Shown here piece after piece: positions 41,730-50,168 of a stretch of DNA of 64,000 bases (positions within the stretch are counted from its first letter, which is position 1; each line of letters opens with the position of its first letter). Made by a program: the position numbers and the translations under genes. The notes under the pieces are model-generated. The model saw only the letters and a program-made list of their open reading frames with translations. It had not been told where the DNA came from and ran no database searches. Origin of the DNA: JAFGHJ01 sp964523975 (GTDB lineage: Bacteria > Hydrothermota > UBA3072); NCBI GenBank assembly GCA_964523975.1, contig CAZGBM010000002.1, positions 1 through 64,000 on the forward strand. Direction: 5' to 3'.

Positions 41730-42292
41730 CACTCCAGAATTGAAACGATGTTGTTTTTTAGATTTAGTTCGTTTTTGAGGGTGAGTTTGTCTCCGGTGTA
41801 CTTGCCGTAATATAGAATTCTATGACCAGTACCTTTCGGTATTTTGTCCGGATTCAGAGCTCGAACCAGAACCCAATCGTAAGATTCTTCAATATCTTCG
41901 GCATTTCGAACGAATTTTTGTATGATTTTTATATTTAAATTCAGTAACGATGCGATATACTCGAGGAAAATCACGGGCTTGTGTTTTGATTCTGCCAGGT
42001 GGAGTATTATACCGGGCTTGAAAATTTTTAAAGGAATTCCTGCGATTCCCCCTCCTGCTCCGAAATCAAGTATTTTTTCGTCGTCTTTGATCATTTCGTA
42101 AGGGATAAGAGAGGGCAAAAGAAGCTTTTTTAAAACATCCTCTTTTTTTAGTTTTCGTGAGATAAGATTTATTTTTTTGTTCCATAGAATAAGTTCTTCG
42201 AGATATAATAAAAGCTTATCAATTTTTCCGTTGGTTGTTTCTATGTTAAGTTCTTTTAAAGATTCCTCAAGAAAATGTTTCACGTGAAACAT
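41726..42292 (-). CDS. rsmG: 16S rRNA m7G527 methyltransferase RsmG (GidB)
   Basis: This 188-residue SAM methyltransferase modifies G527 in 16S rRNA. The SAM motif is ILDFGAGGGIAGIPLKIF, near residue 72, followed by LHLAESKHKPVIFLE. The protein begins MFHVKH, because its start codon region is a parS site; its stop codon overlaps a second parS. It shares TAATG with the DUF5683 gene upstream. Several bacteria have MFHVK-starting RsmG or MnmG for the same reason. The C-terminus (KNNIVSILEW) is complete; the N-terminal region is a little shorter than in E. coli. Confidence 0.94.
   Translation of the reverse strand: MFHVKHFLEESLKELNIETTNGKIDKLLLYLEELILWNKKINLISRKLKKEDVLKKLLLPSLIPYEMIKDDEKILDFGAGGGIAGIPLKIFKPGIILHLAESKHKPVIFLEYIASLLNLNIKIIQKFVRNAEDIEESYDWVLVRALNPDKIPKGTGHRILYYGKYTGDKLTLKNELNLKNNIVSILEW
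42276..42291. promoter_or_regulatory. parS site 2 within the start of rsmG
   Basis: TGTTTCACGTGAAACA at 42276-42291 is a second exact parS. With the following ATG base it encodes M-F-H-V-K-H of RsmG on the minus strand. The two sites are 566 bp apart, about 13 kb from the candidate oriC. Confidence 0.92.
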
Positions 42293-42675
42293 TAATAGTA
42301 TATTTTGAAAGAAAGCGTGGTTTTGACAGAACCCATTTGATCAAGAGAGAGATCGCTTTCGAAATTGTAAAGCTGTGCGTCTACATAGGCGTCTAAAATA
42401 CCTAAGGTCCAGACCAATGCCATCCACCAGCCAATTTGCCCTCTTTGATTAAGGAGATTTTGTTTTTCTTCTGGTAATGCGCTGATATCTCTTTCTATTT
42501 CGTTTAATCTAATTTGTGTCTGTACTTCTTTGTATAAAAGATAAGACTGGGCACCTCCTATTATAATGCCCTTGACGTATCTCTCGGTGTAAAATTGCCC
42601 GCCACCCGGGACAAACGTTGTAAGCAACATTGCTGTTTTCGCAGATTTTGCAAGCAATAAAAATATATAAATCAT
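42292..42675 (-). CDS. DUF5683 family membrane protein
   Basis: This 127-residue protein has the DUF5683 signature: LTTFVPGGGQFYTERYVKG, then a hydrophobic segment and WTLGILDAYVDAQLYNFE. The N-terminus is hydrophobic (MIYIFLLLAKSAKT) and may be a signal. The family, frequent in Bacteroidetes-like and candidate phyla, has no known function. It overlaps the rsmG start by one base and lies one base after mutS2. Confidence 0.85.
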   Translation of the reverse strand: MIYIFLLLAKSAKTAMLLTTFVPGGGQFYTERYVKGIIIGGAQSYLLYKEVQTQIRLNEIERDISALPEEKQNLLNQRGQIGWWMALVWTLGILDAYVDAQLYNFESDLSLDQMGSVKTTLSFKIYY

Positions 42676-42676
42676 T

Positions 42677-44794
42677 TCATTTAAGAACGGCTATGGTAAC
42701 GCCTTCTCCTCCTTCAAAGTGTGGTGGAGTTTCTATGCCTTTTACCCTTCTGTCCTTTTTTAGTTTTTCGCAAAGCATATTGCGTAATATCCAGCTCCCT
42801 TTTCCGTGAAGTATTCTTACTGAATTATAATTCGCAAGGATTGCTTTGTCAAGAAATTTGTCGGTAGCTTCCCAGGCATCTTCTTTTGTCATTCCGCGGA
42901 CTGAAATTTCTAACGGAACGTCCATATCTACATTATAGTTGATTCTCGATGGTTTTGGTGAGTGTTTGAGGGACTTCACGCCGTTTTTTTTCTCTTTAGG
43001 GGAGGCGCCGGCGAAGGCTTTTTTGTATTTTGTTATTGATTCTTTGGAAGCTTTTGACTCTTTTATTTCTTTTATGGTTTTTTCGACTGTTGCGCGTGCC
43101 CCGGTTAATATATCCGATGCTTTTTCTTTTGCTTCCTTGAGAATTTTTTTCTCTTCTTCTTTGACATTTTTTATTTTTTTGTCGTATTCTTTCTTTAATT
43201 CGGAAAACTCTCTTTTAAGGTTAAGTATTTCTTGTTCTTGTTCTCGCAACTTTTTGTTTCTTAGAGAAAGTTCTTCTATTAAATTTTCAACCTCAAAAAT
43301 TTCAGAGTCTACGAAATTTTTTGCCTCGTCGATAATTTGTTGCGGCAGACCGAACTTCTCGGCAGTTGCTATCGCTTTTGAACCTCCGGGGATTCCGATT
43401 TGTAAATGATAGGTCGGGCCGTTTTCATATTCCATCGCGCCGTTAATCATCCCTTCTTGTTCTTCAACATAAAATTTCAATGGGCTTAGATGGGTTGCTG
43501 CAATAACAAGGCTTTCTTTGGATTTTAATGTGTTAAGCAAAGCAATCGAGAGAGCGCTTCCCTCAACCGGATCTGTATTGCCTCCGAGTTCGTCCAGCAG
43601 TATAAGGTTTTTATCATCTGCCTCGCTCAGAATTTTTTTAAGTCTAACGATGTATGATGAAAAAGAAGATAGGTTTTCTTCCATTGACTGCTCGTCTTCT
43701 ATGATCCCTGATATGTTTGTAAAAGAGCCGATTTTTGTTCCTTCTTTTGCCGGGATAGGGATTCCGGCTAACGAGGACAGGACATTTATACCCACATTTT
43801 TAAGCAGTACGGTTTTTCCGCCTGCGTTTGGACCGCTGATAAGCAGAATTCTCTCATTTGTTCCGAGTTCCAGGTCGATAGGTTCGACATTTTCTTTTTC
43901 TCCGAGCAAAAGAGGATGGTAGCATTCTTTTAATATTAAATCGCTGCCTTCCGTGAATTCGGGGATGATACATTTGAATTCCTCAGCGTACTTGTTTCTC
44001 GACTTGAGCGAGTCTATCTTTATCAATATACTGGTGTTTTTGTCGATAGAAGGGAAGTTTTCCTTTATTTCTCCGGTTAGATATTGTAAAATTCTTTTCT
44101 TTTCTATATCTATATCTTTTTCCAACTCCGCAACTCTGTTGTTAAGCGTGACTATTGCGCTTGGTTCTATGAAAGCCGTATTCTGAGTACGGGAAAGGTC
44201 CACCATTATTCCTTCTATTTCGTCTTTTCTCTCGTATTTAACAAGCAGAACTGTTCTACCCAGGCGGGTTGTTATAATTTTATCCTGTAGGAGATTTTCT
44301 TTTTCTTTTAATAATTCATTGAGTTTTTTTTCGATTTTATCGGTAGCGGACGACTTTTCGTTGTAAAGGGATTTTAACAAAGGAGTAGAGGATGGTTTGA
44401 CAACCCCTGTTTCGTCTATGTATCTGTTTATTTCTTCCCTGAGAGGCAAAATAGGATTAAGGGCACCGGCTAATTCTTCAAGTGTTTTGTTGTCTCTGAG
44501 AACATTTTTGACTTCTTCGGATAAATCCAATAATTTTCTATAATAAAGGAGTTCTTCTCCTGATAATATTTCCCCTCTTTCCGGGGCTCTTTCTCTTTTT
44601 AAAATATGTAGACCGGGAATGAGATGTATGATTTGTTTGCTTTCCGCAAGTTGCTTAAAGGCAAGCAGCCTGTCTTGTTTCGAAATATTTGGCGTTAAGC
44701 TTAAAACTGCGGCTCTGCCGGGGTCCGATTCGGCGTACACGGAGATCTTTTCCAGAAGTACATTTAATCCTATCATGTTTGATAGGGCTTTCAT
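42677..44794 (-). CDS. mutS2: Endonuclease MutS2
   Basis: This 705-residue DNA-binding ATPase has Walker A ISGPNAGGKTVLLK, near residue 320, and DELGGNTDPVEGSAL, typical of MutS-like ABC ATPases. A long coiled coil follows (residues 500-600), and the C-terminal Smr nuclease domain is LEISVRGMTKEDAWEATDK ... VRILHGKGSWILRNML. It acts on recombination intermediates, or rescues collided ribosomes in some bacteria. Length is slightly below the usual 770-790. It follows cvpA by 4 bp and precedes DUF5683. Confidence 0.93.
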   Translation of the reverse strand: MKALSNMIGLNVLLEKISVYAESDPGRAAVLSLTPNISKQDRLLAFKQLAESKQIIHLIPGLHILKRERAPERGEILSGEELLYYRKLLDLSEEVKNVLRDNKTLEELAGALNPILPLREEINRYIDETGVVKPSSTPLLKSLYNEKSSATDKIEKKLNELLKEKENLLQDKIITTRLGRTVLLVKYERKDEIEGIMVDLSRTQNTAFIEPSAIVTLNNRVAELEKDIDIEKKRILQYLTGEIKENFPSIDKNTSILIKIDSLKSRNKYAEEFKCIIPEFTEGSDLILKECYHPLLLGEKENVEPIDLELGTNERILLISGPNAGGKTVLLKNVGINVLSSLAGIPIPAKEGTKIGSFTNISGIIEDEQSMEENLSSFSSYIVRLKKILSEADDKNLILLDELGGNTDPVEGSALSIALLNTLKSKESLVIAATHLSPLKFYVEEQEGMINGAMEYENGPTYHLQIGIPGGSKAIATAEKFGLPQQIIDEAKNFVDSEIFEVENLIEELSLRNKKLREQEQEILNLKREFSELKKEYDKKIKNVKEEEKKILKEAKEKASDILTGARATVEKTIKEIKESKASKESITKYKKAFAGASPKEKKNGVKSLKHSPKPSRINYNVDMDVPLEISVRGMTKEDAWEATDKFLDKAILANYNSVRILHGKGSWILRNMLCEKLKKDRRVKGIETPPHFEGGEGVTIAVLK

Positions 44795-44798
44795 TGTA

Positions 44799-45320
44799 TT
44801 ATATCGTATTCGCCCTAGACCTTTCTTTTTCGATTTCCTGTGGTCCGGGTATTGGAGATTTCTCTTTATATTGGTTAAGGCCCTTCATTTTTCTTGTCAC
44901 AAAATCTTCTAAGGGAGGTCGCGCAATAAGGGCCAATTTGTAAAAAACACAATTGCTTAATTTGCTTTTTGGACCTTCGATAGGAATAAGACTGATAATC
45001 AGGAAGAGTAATATTACAATAATCAAACCTTTGGCAGCACCTATTACTGCGCCGAGCGTTCGGTCAAAAAAGGCAAGAGGTGTTTTATGGATAATTTTTG
45101 ATAAGATGGATAGAGAAATGCTGATTGCGAAAAAATATGCGAGAAAACTTACTACATACTTCATTCCGCCTATATCTAAGCTTAAGGGGAGATACATAGC
45201 CAGAATAAAAGAAACTATTAATCCGCCAATTTCCGAAACTTCAATAATAAAACCTTTTATCGTTCCTAGGAGACAAAAGCCGAAGATTGGTACAAGAGAT
45301 ACAAAATCAAATAAATTCAT
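44799..45320 (-). CDS. CvpA family membrane protein
   Basis: This 173-residue protein has four transmembrane helices (residues about 5-30, 33-50, 58-80 and 95-120) and the CvpA-type GFIIEVSEIGGLIVSF and FFDRTLGAVIGAAKGLIIV. A charged C-terminal tail of about 50 residues is cytoplasmic. CvpA proteins have been linked to colicin V production and envelope integrity; the mechanism is unknown. The gene usually precedes mutS2, as here. It lies 73 bp after rpsU and no promoter is seen between them. Confidence 0.9.
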   Translation of the reverse strand: MNLFDFVSLVPIFGFCLLGTIKGFIIEVSEIGGLIVSFILAMYLPLSLDIGGMKYVVSFLAYFFAISISLSILSKIIHKTPLAFFDRTLGAVIGAAKGLIIVILLFLIISLIPIEGPKSKLSNCVFYKLALIARPPLEDFVTRKMKGLNQYKEKSPIPGPQEIEKERSRANTI

Positions 45321-45393
45321 TTTAATATATTTAAAAATGTTTTTATTAGGATACTAAAATAAACTATATCGGCAACCGGTAACTTACTTTTGG

Positions 45394-45573
45394 CTAATAA
45401 CTTCTTCTCGGTTTGCCGGCTTCTTTTCTCTTTCTCTGCCTCTTTTCGCTTGGCTTTTCGTAATGTTGATGCTTTTTGATTTCGCTTCTTATTTTTTCTT
45501 TCTCACACAGCCGTTTAAATCGTTTGAATGCTTTTTCAAAAGGCTCCCCTTCTTTAATTATTACTCCTGGCAA
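45394..45573 (-). CDS. rpsU: Ribosomal protein bS21
   Basis: This 59-residue basic protein begins PGVIIKEGEPFEKAFKRFK and ends with KRQRKRKEAGKPRRSY. The pattern is that of bS21. The TTG at 45573 is preferred as start: it is 9 nt after AGGAGG and gives the normal L/M-PGVII start, while a GTG three codons upstream is too close to that site. A promoter lies at 45651-45678. The downstream order rpsU-cvpA-mutS2 suggests one transcript. Confidence 0.93.
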   Translation of the reverse strand: MPGVIIKEGEPFEKAFKRFKRLCEKEKIRSEIKKHQHYEKPSEKRQRKRKEAGKPRRSY

Positions 45574-45650
45574 AAAAAACACACCTCCTTTAAAGGTTTT
45601 AACTTTTTTATTTTTTACACATTATATTTTTTACTTTCGTAACCGATTGA

Positions 45651-45678
45651 ATTATAATATAAAAAAACTACAAGTCAA
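45651..45678 (-). promoter_or_regulatory. Promoter of rpsU operon
   Basis: On the minus strand TTGACT (45678-45673) and TATAAT (45656-45651) are 16 bp apart. The leader is about 70 nt. The rest of the 366-bp gap (45574-45939) is free of genes; 45780-45890 is locally richer in G and contains GTAGGGGAGTGGTGGGGTG. Confidence 0.75.
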
Positions 45679-45939
45679 GCCCTTTTGTGTTTGTGTATCA
45701 AAAATCTTAGTGGGTTTTCGGCATTGATATTCGGGAACATATGATTTGTTATTTTTTTTAGTTTGTTGGGTCGTTAGGTGGTTGAACAGTAAAAACAAAA
45801 GAGAAAAAAGGTAGGGGAGTGGTGGGGTGTTGCATTCTCTGCCTGCCCCGTAGGGAAGAATGACCGTATCGGGGTGTCTCTGCTGTGAAAGAAAGTTTTG
45901 AAATTTGCTTTTTAATTTTGCGGTTAACGACCTCTTATT

Positions 45940-47037
45940 TTACTTCGATACTTTCATATAGATTTTCTCGAGTTCGTTTATTTGTTTTTCGAGGGTAAAT
46001 TTTTCCTCTATTATTTTTCTTCCCAGTTTTCCCATTTTCTCTCGCAGTTCTGTATTTTTTATAAGCCAATTTAATTTTTCCGTGATGGCATCGACATTTT
46101 TTTCCGGAACAAGGAAACCGGTTTCTCCATTTATCACCAGTTCTGGAATTCCTGCATGAAACGTCGATACAACAGGTAAACCGGTAGCCATAGCTTCTTT
46201 TATTGTATGTGGAATGCACTCTTTGTCTCCTCTTCTTGAAGTAGTATTCGGAGATAAAAATATATCATTCCGGCCCATCTCTTCCGGGATGTCGTTGGGT
46301 GCTTTTGGCCCCAGAAAAATCACTTTATCCTGAATGTTTAGTCCTTCAACCAGTGATTTTAATTTTTTTTCCACAATTCCGCCCCCGATAATTCTAAGCT
46401 CTAAATTATTGTGTATAGGTAGAAGATTGTGGAAGGCTTTTATCCCGTAGGGAAAACCTTTCTTTTCTACAAATCTACCGCACATCAGTATTCTTACAGT
46501 ATTTTCATTCTTTTTTTTGTTTTTACAAAATTTGAATTTATTGATATCTATTCCACCGTAAACGACAAGAATTTTGTCTTTATTGCAGCCAAGATTTACC
46601 ACATCTTTTTTCATGTCTTCCGAGCATACAAGGAACAGATCTCCTTCTACGAATAACCTCCTCAATCTTTTACGATAGATCGGATTCCCGGGTCTTTCGG
46701 ATACATCCAATCCATGAAAACTTGTTATTAGCGGAAGGTTTAATTTTTTACAAATATGCAATATCTTCATCCCTCCATCAGCCATGAAAGCGCGGACGAG
46801 TTTAACTTTATTCTGTATTAATATGTCTTCAAAGAAAGATTTTTTCTTAATAATTTTCGAACTGGATGAATCTGCACCGGAGAAAACTTTCAGCTTGGGA
46901 GTCCGATATGCGAAGCTGCCTACCATCTCCGTAAGTATTATGGGTTCAAATTCTTTTAAACCTCTGATTTCCTCGTATATAAAAGTTTTAAATCCCGCGT
47001 ATTTTTTTACATAATTGGCTACTTTTATTCTTTCCAT
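45940..47037 (-). CDS. Family 4-type glycosyltransferase
   Basis: This 365-residue GT-B enzyme transfers an activated sugar. The C-terminal domain has RILMCGRFVEKKGFPYGI, LRIIGGG, VIFLGPKAPNDIPEEM and the E-x7-E-like donor site KECIPHTIKEAMATGLPVVS. The N-terminal half has FKTFIYEEI. The 5' end is adjacent to the terminator at 47046-47094, only 9 bp from the ATG. No Shine-Dalgarno is seen. Sugar donor and acceptor are unknown. Confidence 0.88.
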   Translation of the reverse strand: MERIKVANYVKKYAGFKTFIYEEIRGLKEFEPIILTEMVGSFAYRTPKLKVFSGADSSSSKIIKKKSFFEDILIQNKVKLVRAFMADGGMKILHICKKLNLPLITSFHGLDVSERPGNPIYRKRLRRLFVEGDLFLVCSEDMKKDVVNLGCNKDKILVVYGGIDINKFKFCKNKKKNENTVRILMCGRFVEKKGFPYGIKAFHNLLPIHNNLELRIIGGGIVEKKLKSLVEGLNIQDKVIFLGPKAPNDIPEEMGRNDIFLSPNTTSRRGDKECIPHTIKEAMATGLPVVSTFHAGIPELVINGETGFLVPEKNVDAITEKLNWLIKNTELREKMGKLGRKIIEEKFTLEKQINELEKIYMKVSK

Positions 47038-47045
47038 TTGAAAAT

Positions 47046-47094
47046 AAAAAAGGGATCGAACGAAATGATTTCGCCCAATCCCTCTTTTTATTTA
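47046..47094. terminator. Bidirectional terminator between DPSL and glycosyltransferase genes
   Basis: Inverted arms AAAGGGATCGAACGAAATG and its imperfect complement (CATTTCGC-CCAATCCCTCTTT) carry an A-run on one side and a T-run on the other, so it can terminate in both directions. On the minus strand it follows the DPSL gene by about 16 bp and immediately precedes the glycosyltransferase ATG. Confidence 0.8.
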
Positions 47095-47109
47095 CTTAAA
47101 AGGTCACCC

Positions 47110-47598
47110 TTACTTTATCTGTTTCAGGTCTTCTTCTATCGCCTGAAGGTCTTCTTCGTGTTCGACTTCGTCCGCGAGTATCGATTCTACCATATTGGAA
47201 GTAACAAGATCTTTATCACCCAGGAAGTCACGAAGCTTGCTGTAAACTTCTATCGCGCACTGCTCTCCTTTTATGTTCTGCTCGACTATTTTCTTTACTT
47301 TGGGGTCGCCGGGAGCATCGTAACCGCAATTGGTCATTTTATACCAGTCTTCCGGTTTGAGAATCGGAACGCCGCCAAGCTGGATTATCCTGTCCACGAG
47401 CATCCCTGCGTGTCGCAGCTCATCTCCTGCATGTTCGACCAGTTCCGCTACAACGGCTCCTCTCATCGGACCGACAATCACTTTAGAACCTATCCAGTAT
47501 TGATAATAAGCAAGCCACTCGTCTGCCAGAGCTTTATTGAGCAACTCGATAAGTTTTTTTATATCAACTCCTACGATTTCTCTTCCTTTCGTGCCCAT
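47110..47598 (-). CDS. Dps-like ferritin (DPSL/thioferritin type)
   Basis: This 162-residue four-helix protein has the di-iron ligands in ALADEWLAYYQ, VEHAGDELRHAGM, ADEVEHEEDL and an extra Cys pair (TNCGYDAPG and GEQCAIEVY) that marks the DPSL subgroup. Such proteins store iron and protect DNA against peroxide. The ATG at 47598 follows AAAGGAGG; a longer frame upstream has no coding look. The promoter region contains the palindrome GACAATTTGTC. This is a fitting oxygen defence for an anaerobe. Confidence 0.85.
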   Translation of the reverse strand: MGTKGREIVGVDIKKLIELLNKALADEWLAYYQYWIGSKVIVGPMRGAVVAELVEHAGDELRHAGMLVDRIIQLGGVPILKPEDWYKMTNCGYDAPGDPKVKKIVEQNIKGEQCAIEVYSKLRDFLGDKDLVTSNMVESILADEVEHEEDLQAIEEDLKQIK

Positions 47599-47632
47599 CT
47601 TTCCTCCTTTTTTGGGATTTTCTTTTCCGTTT

Positions 47633-47663
47633 AGTATGATGACTAAATAAGACAATTTGTCAA
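47633..47663 (-). promoter_or_regulatory. Promoter of DPSL gene with palindrome
   Basis: On the minus strand TTGACA (47663-47658) and CATACT (47638-47633) are 19 bp apart. The palindrome GACAATTTGTC (47651-47661) overlaps the -35 region and may bind a repressor. Confidence 0.55.
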
Positions 47664-47681
47664 CCCTCCGCACTAAGAAAA

Positions 47682-47850
47682 TTGCCACAGAGACACAGAG
47701 AGCACAGAGAAAAAACATATTATTTGTGTTAAAAATTTCCACCCTACAACACCAAATATTTAGACAGGATTAACACATACGATTAAATTGTTGGTCTGTT
47801 AGTCCGTTGGTCTGTTAAAAAAACACACCAACTCACTAACACGCTAACTA
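47682..47850. repeat. Mixed phrase repeats upstream of the aminotransferase
   Basis: CCACAGAGACACAGAGAGCA (47684-47715), ATATTTAGACAGGATTAACA (47757-47777) and GTTGGTCTGTTAGTCCGTTG words (47791-47830) are all variants of phrases seen elsewhere. The 370-bp gap has no gene apart from promoters. Confidence 0.6.
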
Positions 47851-47859
47851 AAGAAGTTA

Positions 47860-47887
47860 TTGACATATTTTACAATCAAGATATAAT
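47860..47887 (+). promoter_or_regulatory. Consensus promoter of the aminotransferase gene
   Basis: TTGACA (47860-47865) and TATAAT (47882-47887) are both perfect and 16 bp apart. The leader of about 80 nt contains a stem-loop (47910-47937) and an AAGGAG unusually far (21 nt) from the ATG. Confidence 0.8.
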
Positions 47888-47974
47888 TATACAGAAATTA
47901 AGAAGAGAAAGAAAGAACCAATGTGGTTTCTTTCTAATATGATAAATAAGGAGTGAAAAACTAAAGAATTAATT

Positions 47975-49030
47975 ATGGGCGATAAATTAAATTTAACGAG
48001 TCCGGCCATTTTTATTGGAAAACAGGGAAGCGGAGTTATCAGCTTTGGTTCAGGACAACCAGATCTCCCCCCTCCAAGAGAGGCTATAGAAGGCATTGAT
48101 ATCAGACATGACCTCAGGTATGGACTCATTCAGGGTTGTACAGAATTAAGAATATCATTAGCGAATGAATATCCTTCTTCCTCTGCTGAAAATTTTGTAA
48201 TTACAAATGGTGCATCAGAAGCTCTGGATTTAATTTTCAGAGCTATGGATAACGGCAAGGTTCTATTACCGCGACCTTATTATTACTCGTATCCCCCGAT
48301 TCTGAGATACGCAGGAATGCAACCGGTTTATACCAATTTAAAGCAGGGTAGAATGGACATTGACGATTTCAGGAAAAAAATAAAAGGCTGCAAGGCAGTC
48401 TTAATAAATTCGCCCTCCAATCCCACCGGCAGAATCGAAGCTATCGATACGTTAAAAGAAATAGAAGCAGTTACAGAAAAACTGGGTATATATGTCGTTT
48501 CTGATGAAGTTTACAAAGATATCATTTACGAGAGAGAAAACTACATAATCAAAGGCAGCCACGTAATTACCGTAAATTCTTTTTCGAAAACTTACGCAAT
48601 GTGCGGAGTTCGCGTTGGCTACTTATGGAGTCCCGACCAGAAATTCGTAAATAAAATAATAGAAATGAAGACCCATACTTCCATGAATACCAATCTCGTC
48701 GGACAGGATATGGCTTTGAAAGCAATGAAAAGCCCAAAATCATATGTAGTTCGACAACTGGAGATATGGAGAAAGAGAAGAGACATAATATACAAGGAAC
48801 TAAAGGACATGGGACTTGATCTCTGGAAACCGGAAGGAGCTTTTTATGTACTGCCAAAAGTCCCTCAACCTAAAAAGTTCGCGACCAAGCTTTATACTGA
48901 CTATAAAGTAATAGTATATTTGGGCAGCTGGTTTGGAGCTCCCTCAAGAATCCGTCTCAGCTACGCTCTTGATGAAAAAGAGATGAAAGAGGGATTAAAC
49001 AGAATAAAGGACTGCCTGAACAAAATTTAA
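47975..49030 (+). CDS. Class I/II aminotransferase
   Basis: This 351-residue PLP enzyme of the aspartate aminotransferase fold has NGASEALDLIFRAM, INSPSNPTGR and the PLP-lysine motif VNSFSKTYAMCGVRVGY, near residue 203, plus the C-terminal RIRLSYALD with the carboxylate-binding Arg. It is shorter at the N-terminus than typical 390-residue members, and AGG at 48 bp upstream does not add a start. Amino-acid specificity cannot be told. It has a strong own promoter and is followed by an empty gap. Confidence 0.9.
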   Translation: MGDKLNLTSPAIFIGKQGSGVISFGSGQPDLPPPREAIEGIDIRHDLRYGLIQGCTELRISLANEYPSSSAENFVITNGASEALDLIFRAMDNGKVLLPRPYYYSYPPILRYAGMQPVYTNLKQGRMDIDDFRKKIKGCKAVLINSPSNPTGRIEAIDTLKEIEAVTEKLGIYVVSDEVYKDIIYERENYIIKGSHVITVNSFSKTYAMCGVRVGYLWSPDQKFVNKIIEMKTHTSMNTNLVGQDMALKAMKSPKSYVVRQLEIWRKRRDIIYKELKDMGLDLWKPEGAFYVLPKVPQPKKFATKLYTDYKVIVYLGSWFGAPSRIRLSYALDEKEMKEGLNRIKDCLNKI

Positions 49031-49186
49031 CTCCCAACCAAATAAGGCTTTTCCCCTTAACTATTAGCAAATACCCTATAACTTCCCTCAACTTACTGCA
49101 GTCATCGGACTTCTGTTTTTTTGACTAACGACTCGTGACTCATGACACGTGACTGATTTTAGATTCGGAAAATCTAAAATCCCCCC

Positions 49187-49214
49187 TTGACAAATCCGTA
49201 AACTTGTTTATAAT
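49187..49214 (+). promoter_or_regulatory. Consensus promoter of the small membrane/regulator operon
   Basis: TTGACA (49187-49192) and TATAAT (49209-49214) are perfect and 16 bp apart. Directly upstream (49153-49178) is the inverted pair GATTTTAGATT / AATCTAAAATC, a possible operator. Confidence 0.75.
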
Positions 49215-49248
49215 ATAAACTAAACTATACTATAAACCGGAGGTGAAT

Positions 49249-49482
49249 ATGATAGTTAAAAAAATAATAGATAAGTGTCCGATAGAATCGAATTTCGTAA
49301 AGCTGGTTTTTGGGGCGGTTATTGCAGCTTTGCTGGTATCTCTTGGTATGATTAGCGTATTGAAGTTGTTCGGTTTTTCGGTTAATCCTGTAATCCCATC
49401 GGTATTTGCCTCGATTGGTGCTGCTCTCTATGCTGCAGGGGTAAGAAAAGAAGAAAGAAAATGCAGGCAAAGGGAGAGGTAG
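49249..49482 (+). CDS. Small two-helix membrane protein
   Basis: This 77-residue protein has two hydrophobic segments (LVFGAVIAALLVSLGMIS and FSVNPVIPSVFASIGAALY) and a basic C-terminus. I do not recognise a family. The ATG at 49249 follows GGAGGTGA. It is the first gene of a three-gene operon with a polytopic membrane protein and a winged-helix regulator. Confidence 0.7.
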   Translation: MIVKKIIDKCPIESNFVKLVFGAVIAALLVSLGMISVLKLFGFSVNPVIPSVFASIGAALYAAGVRKEERKCRQRER

Positions 49483-49484
49483 AA

Positions 49485-50168
49485 ATGTATGCGGAAAATA
49501 ATAATGTAGATAAAGTAAAAAAGGTTATGGGAGACGTAAAGGCATCCTGGTGGGAAGACGGGATGGTCGAGATTATAAGCGGGATAGTTTTTATTGTGGT
49601 TGCGGGGCTATTGAGTGTAATGGAATTTGTATCCAACGAGAAGCTGCAGGCAGTCTTGGGAGTAGTGTGCGTATCTGTTATGGTAGCCCTTGCGGTACTC
49701 GCCCGATGGTTTAAAAGGCAACTCAAGGAAAAATATGTATGGCCAAAAACAGGGTATTCGAAACCCGGAATCGGCAAAAAGCCATCTCTTCTTTATATTC
49801 TATCTTTTGAATTTCTGGTTCTTTATGTAGGATTGATTTTGTATATCTTCTTGAAATTCAAAACGACCAATCAAATCCCGGTCGGAATAGCTTCTTTTTA
49901 TCTGGTGAGCACCAAATCAAACTGGTTTTTTGCCGGTTTTATCGGATTTTTTATCTTTTTTGTTTATTTTGCAGTCTATCTGGCATCCGGATTAAAGAGA
50001 TTCTTATTGACCGGTCTGCTGGCACTTGGTTCGGGTGGTGTCTGTGCGTTTTTTTCGGGAAACGAATCGATGATAGCCATTACAATCATGGTAACAATCG
50101 GAATATATTCCTTATTTACTGGCATACCGAGATTTCTGATTTCCCGTAGAGGGTCTCAAGATGAGTAA
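49485..50168 (+). CDS. Polytopic membrane protein of unknown function
   Basis: This 227-residue protein has about six transmembrane helices (VEIISGIVFIVVAGLLSVM, AVLGVVCVSVMVALAVLA, ILSFEFLVLYVGLILYIF, FFAGFIGFFIFFVYFAVYL and two more). The N-terminal soluble part (VKKVMGDVKASWWEDGMVEI) precedes them. The start at 49485 follows a GGGAGAGG site. It overlaps the regulator gene by 8 bp. Family not recognised; paired with a wHTH regulator, it may sense or respond to membrane stress. Confidence 0.75.
   Translation: MYAENNNVDKVKKVMGDVKASWWEDGMVEIISGIVFIVVAGLLSVMEFVSNEKLQAVLGVVCVSVMVALAVLARWFKRQLKEKYVWPKTGYSKPGIGKKPSLLYILSFEFLVLYVGLILYIFLKFKTTNQIPVGIASFYLVSTKSNWFFAGFIGFFIFFVYFAVYLASGLKRFLLTGLLALGSGGVCAFFSGNESMIAITIMVTIGIYSLFTGIPRFLISRRGSQDE

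Noticed and set aside
45835..45885. Possible stem-loop in the G-richer stretch upstream of rpsU
   Set aside because: Pairing (CCCCGTA with TATCGGGG) is interrupted and short; no support beyond chance.
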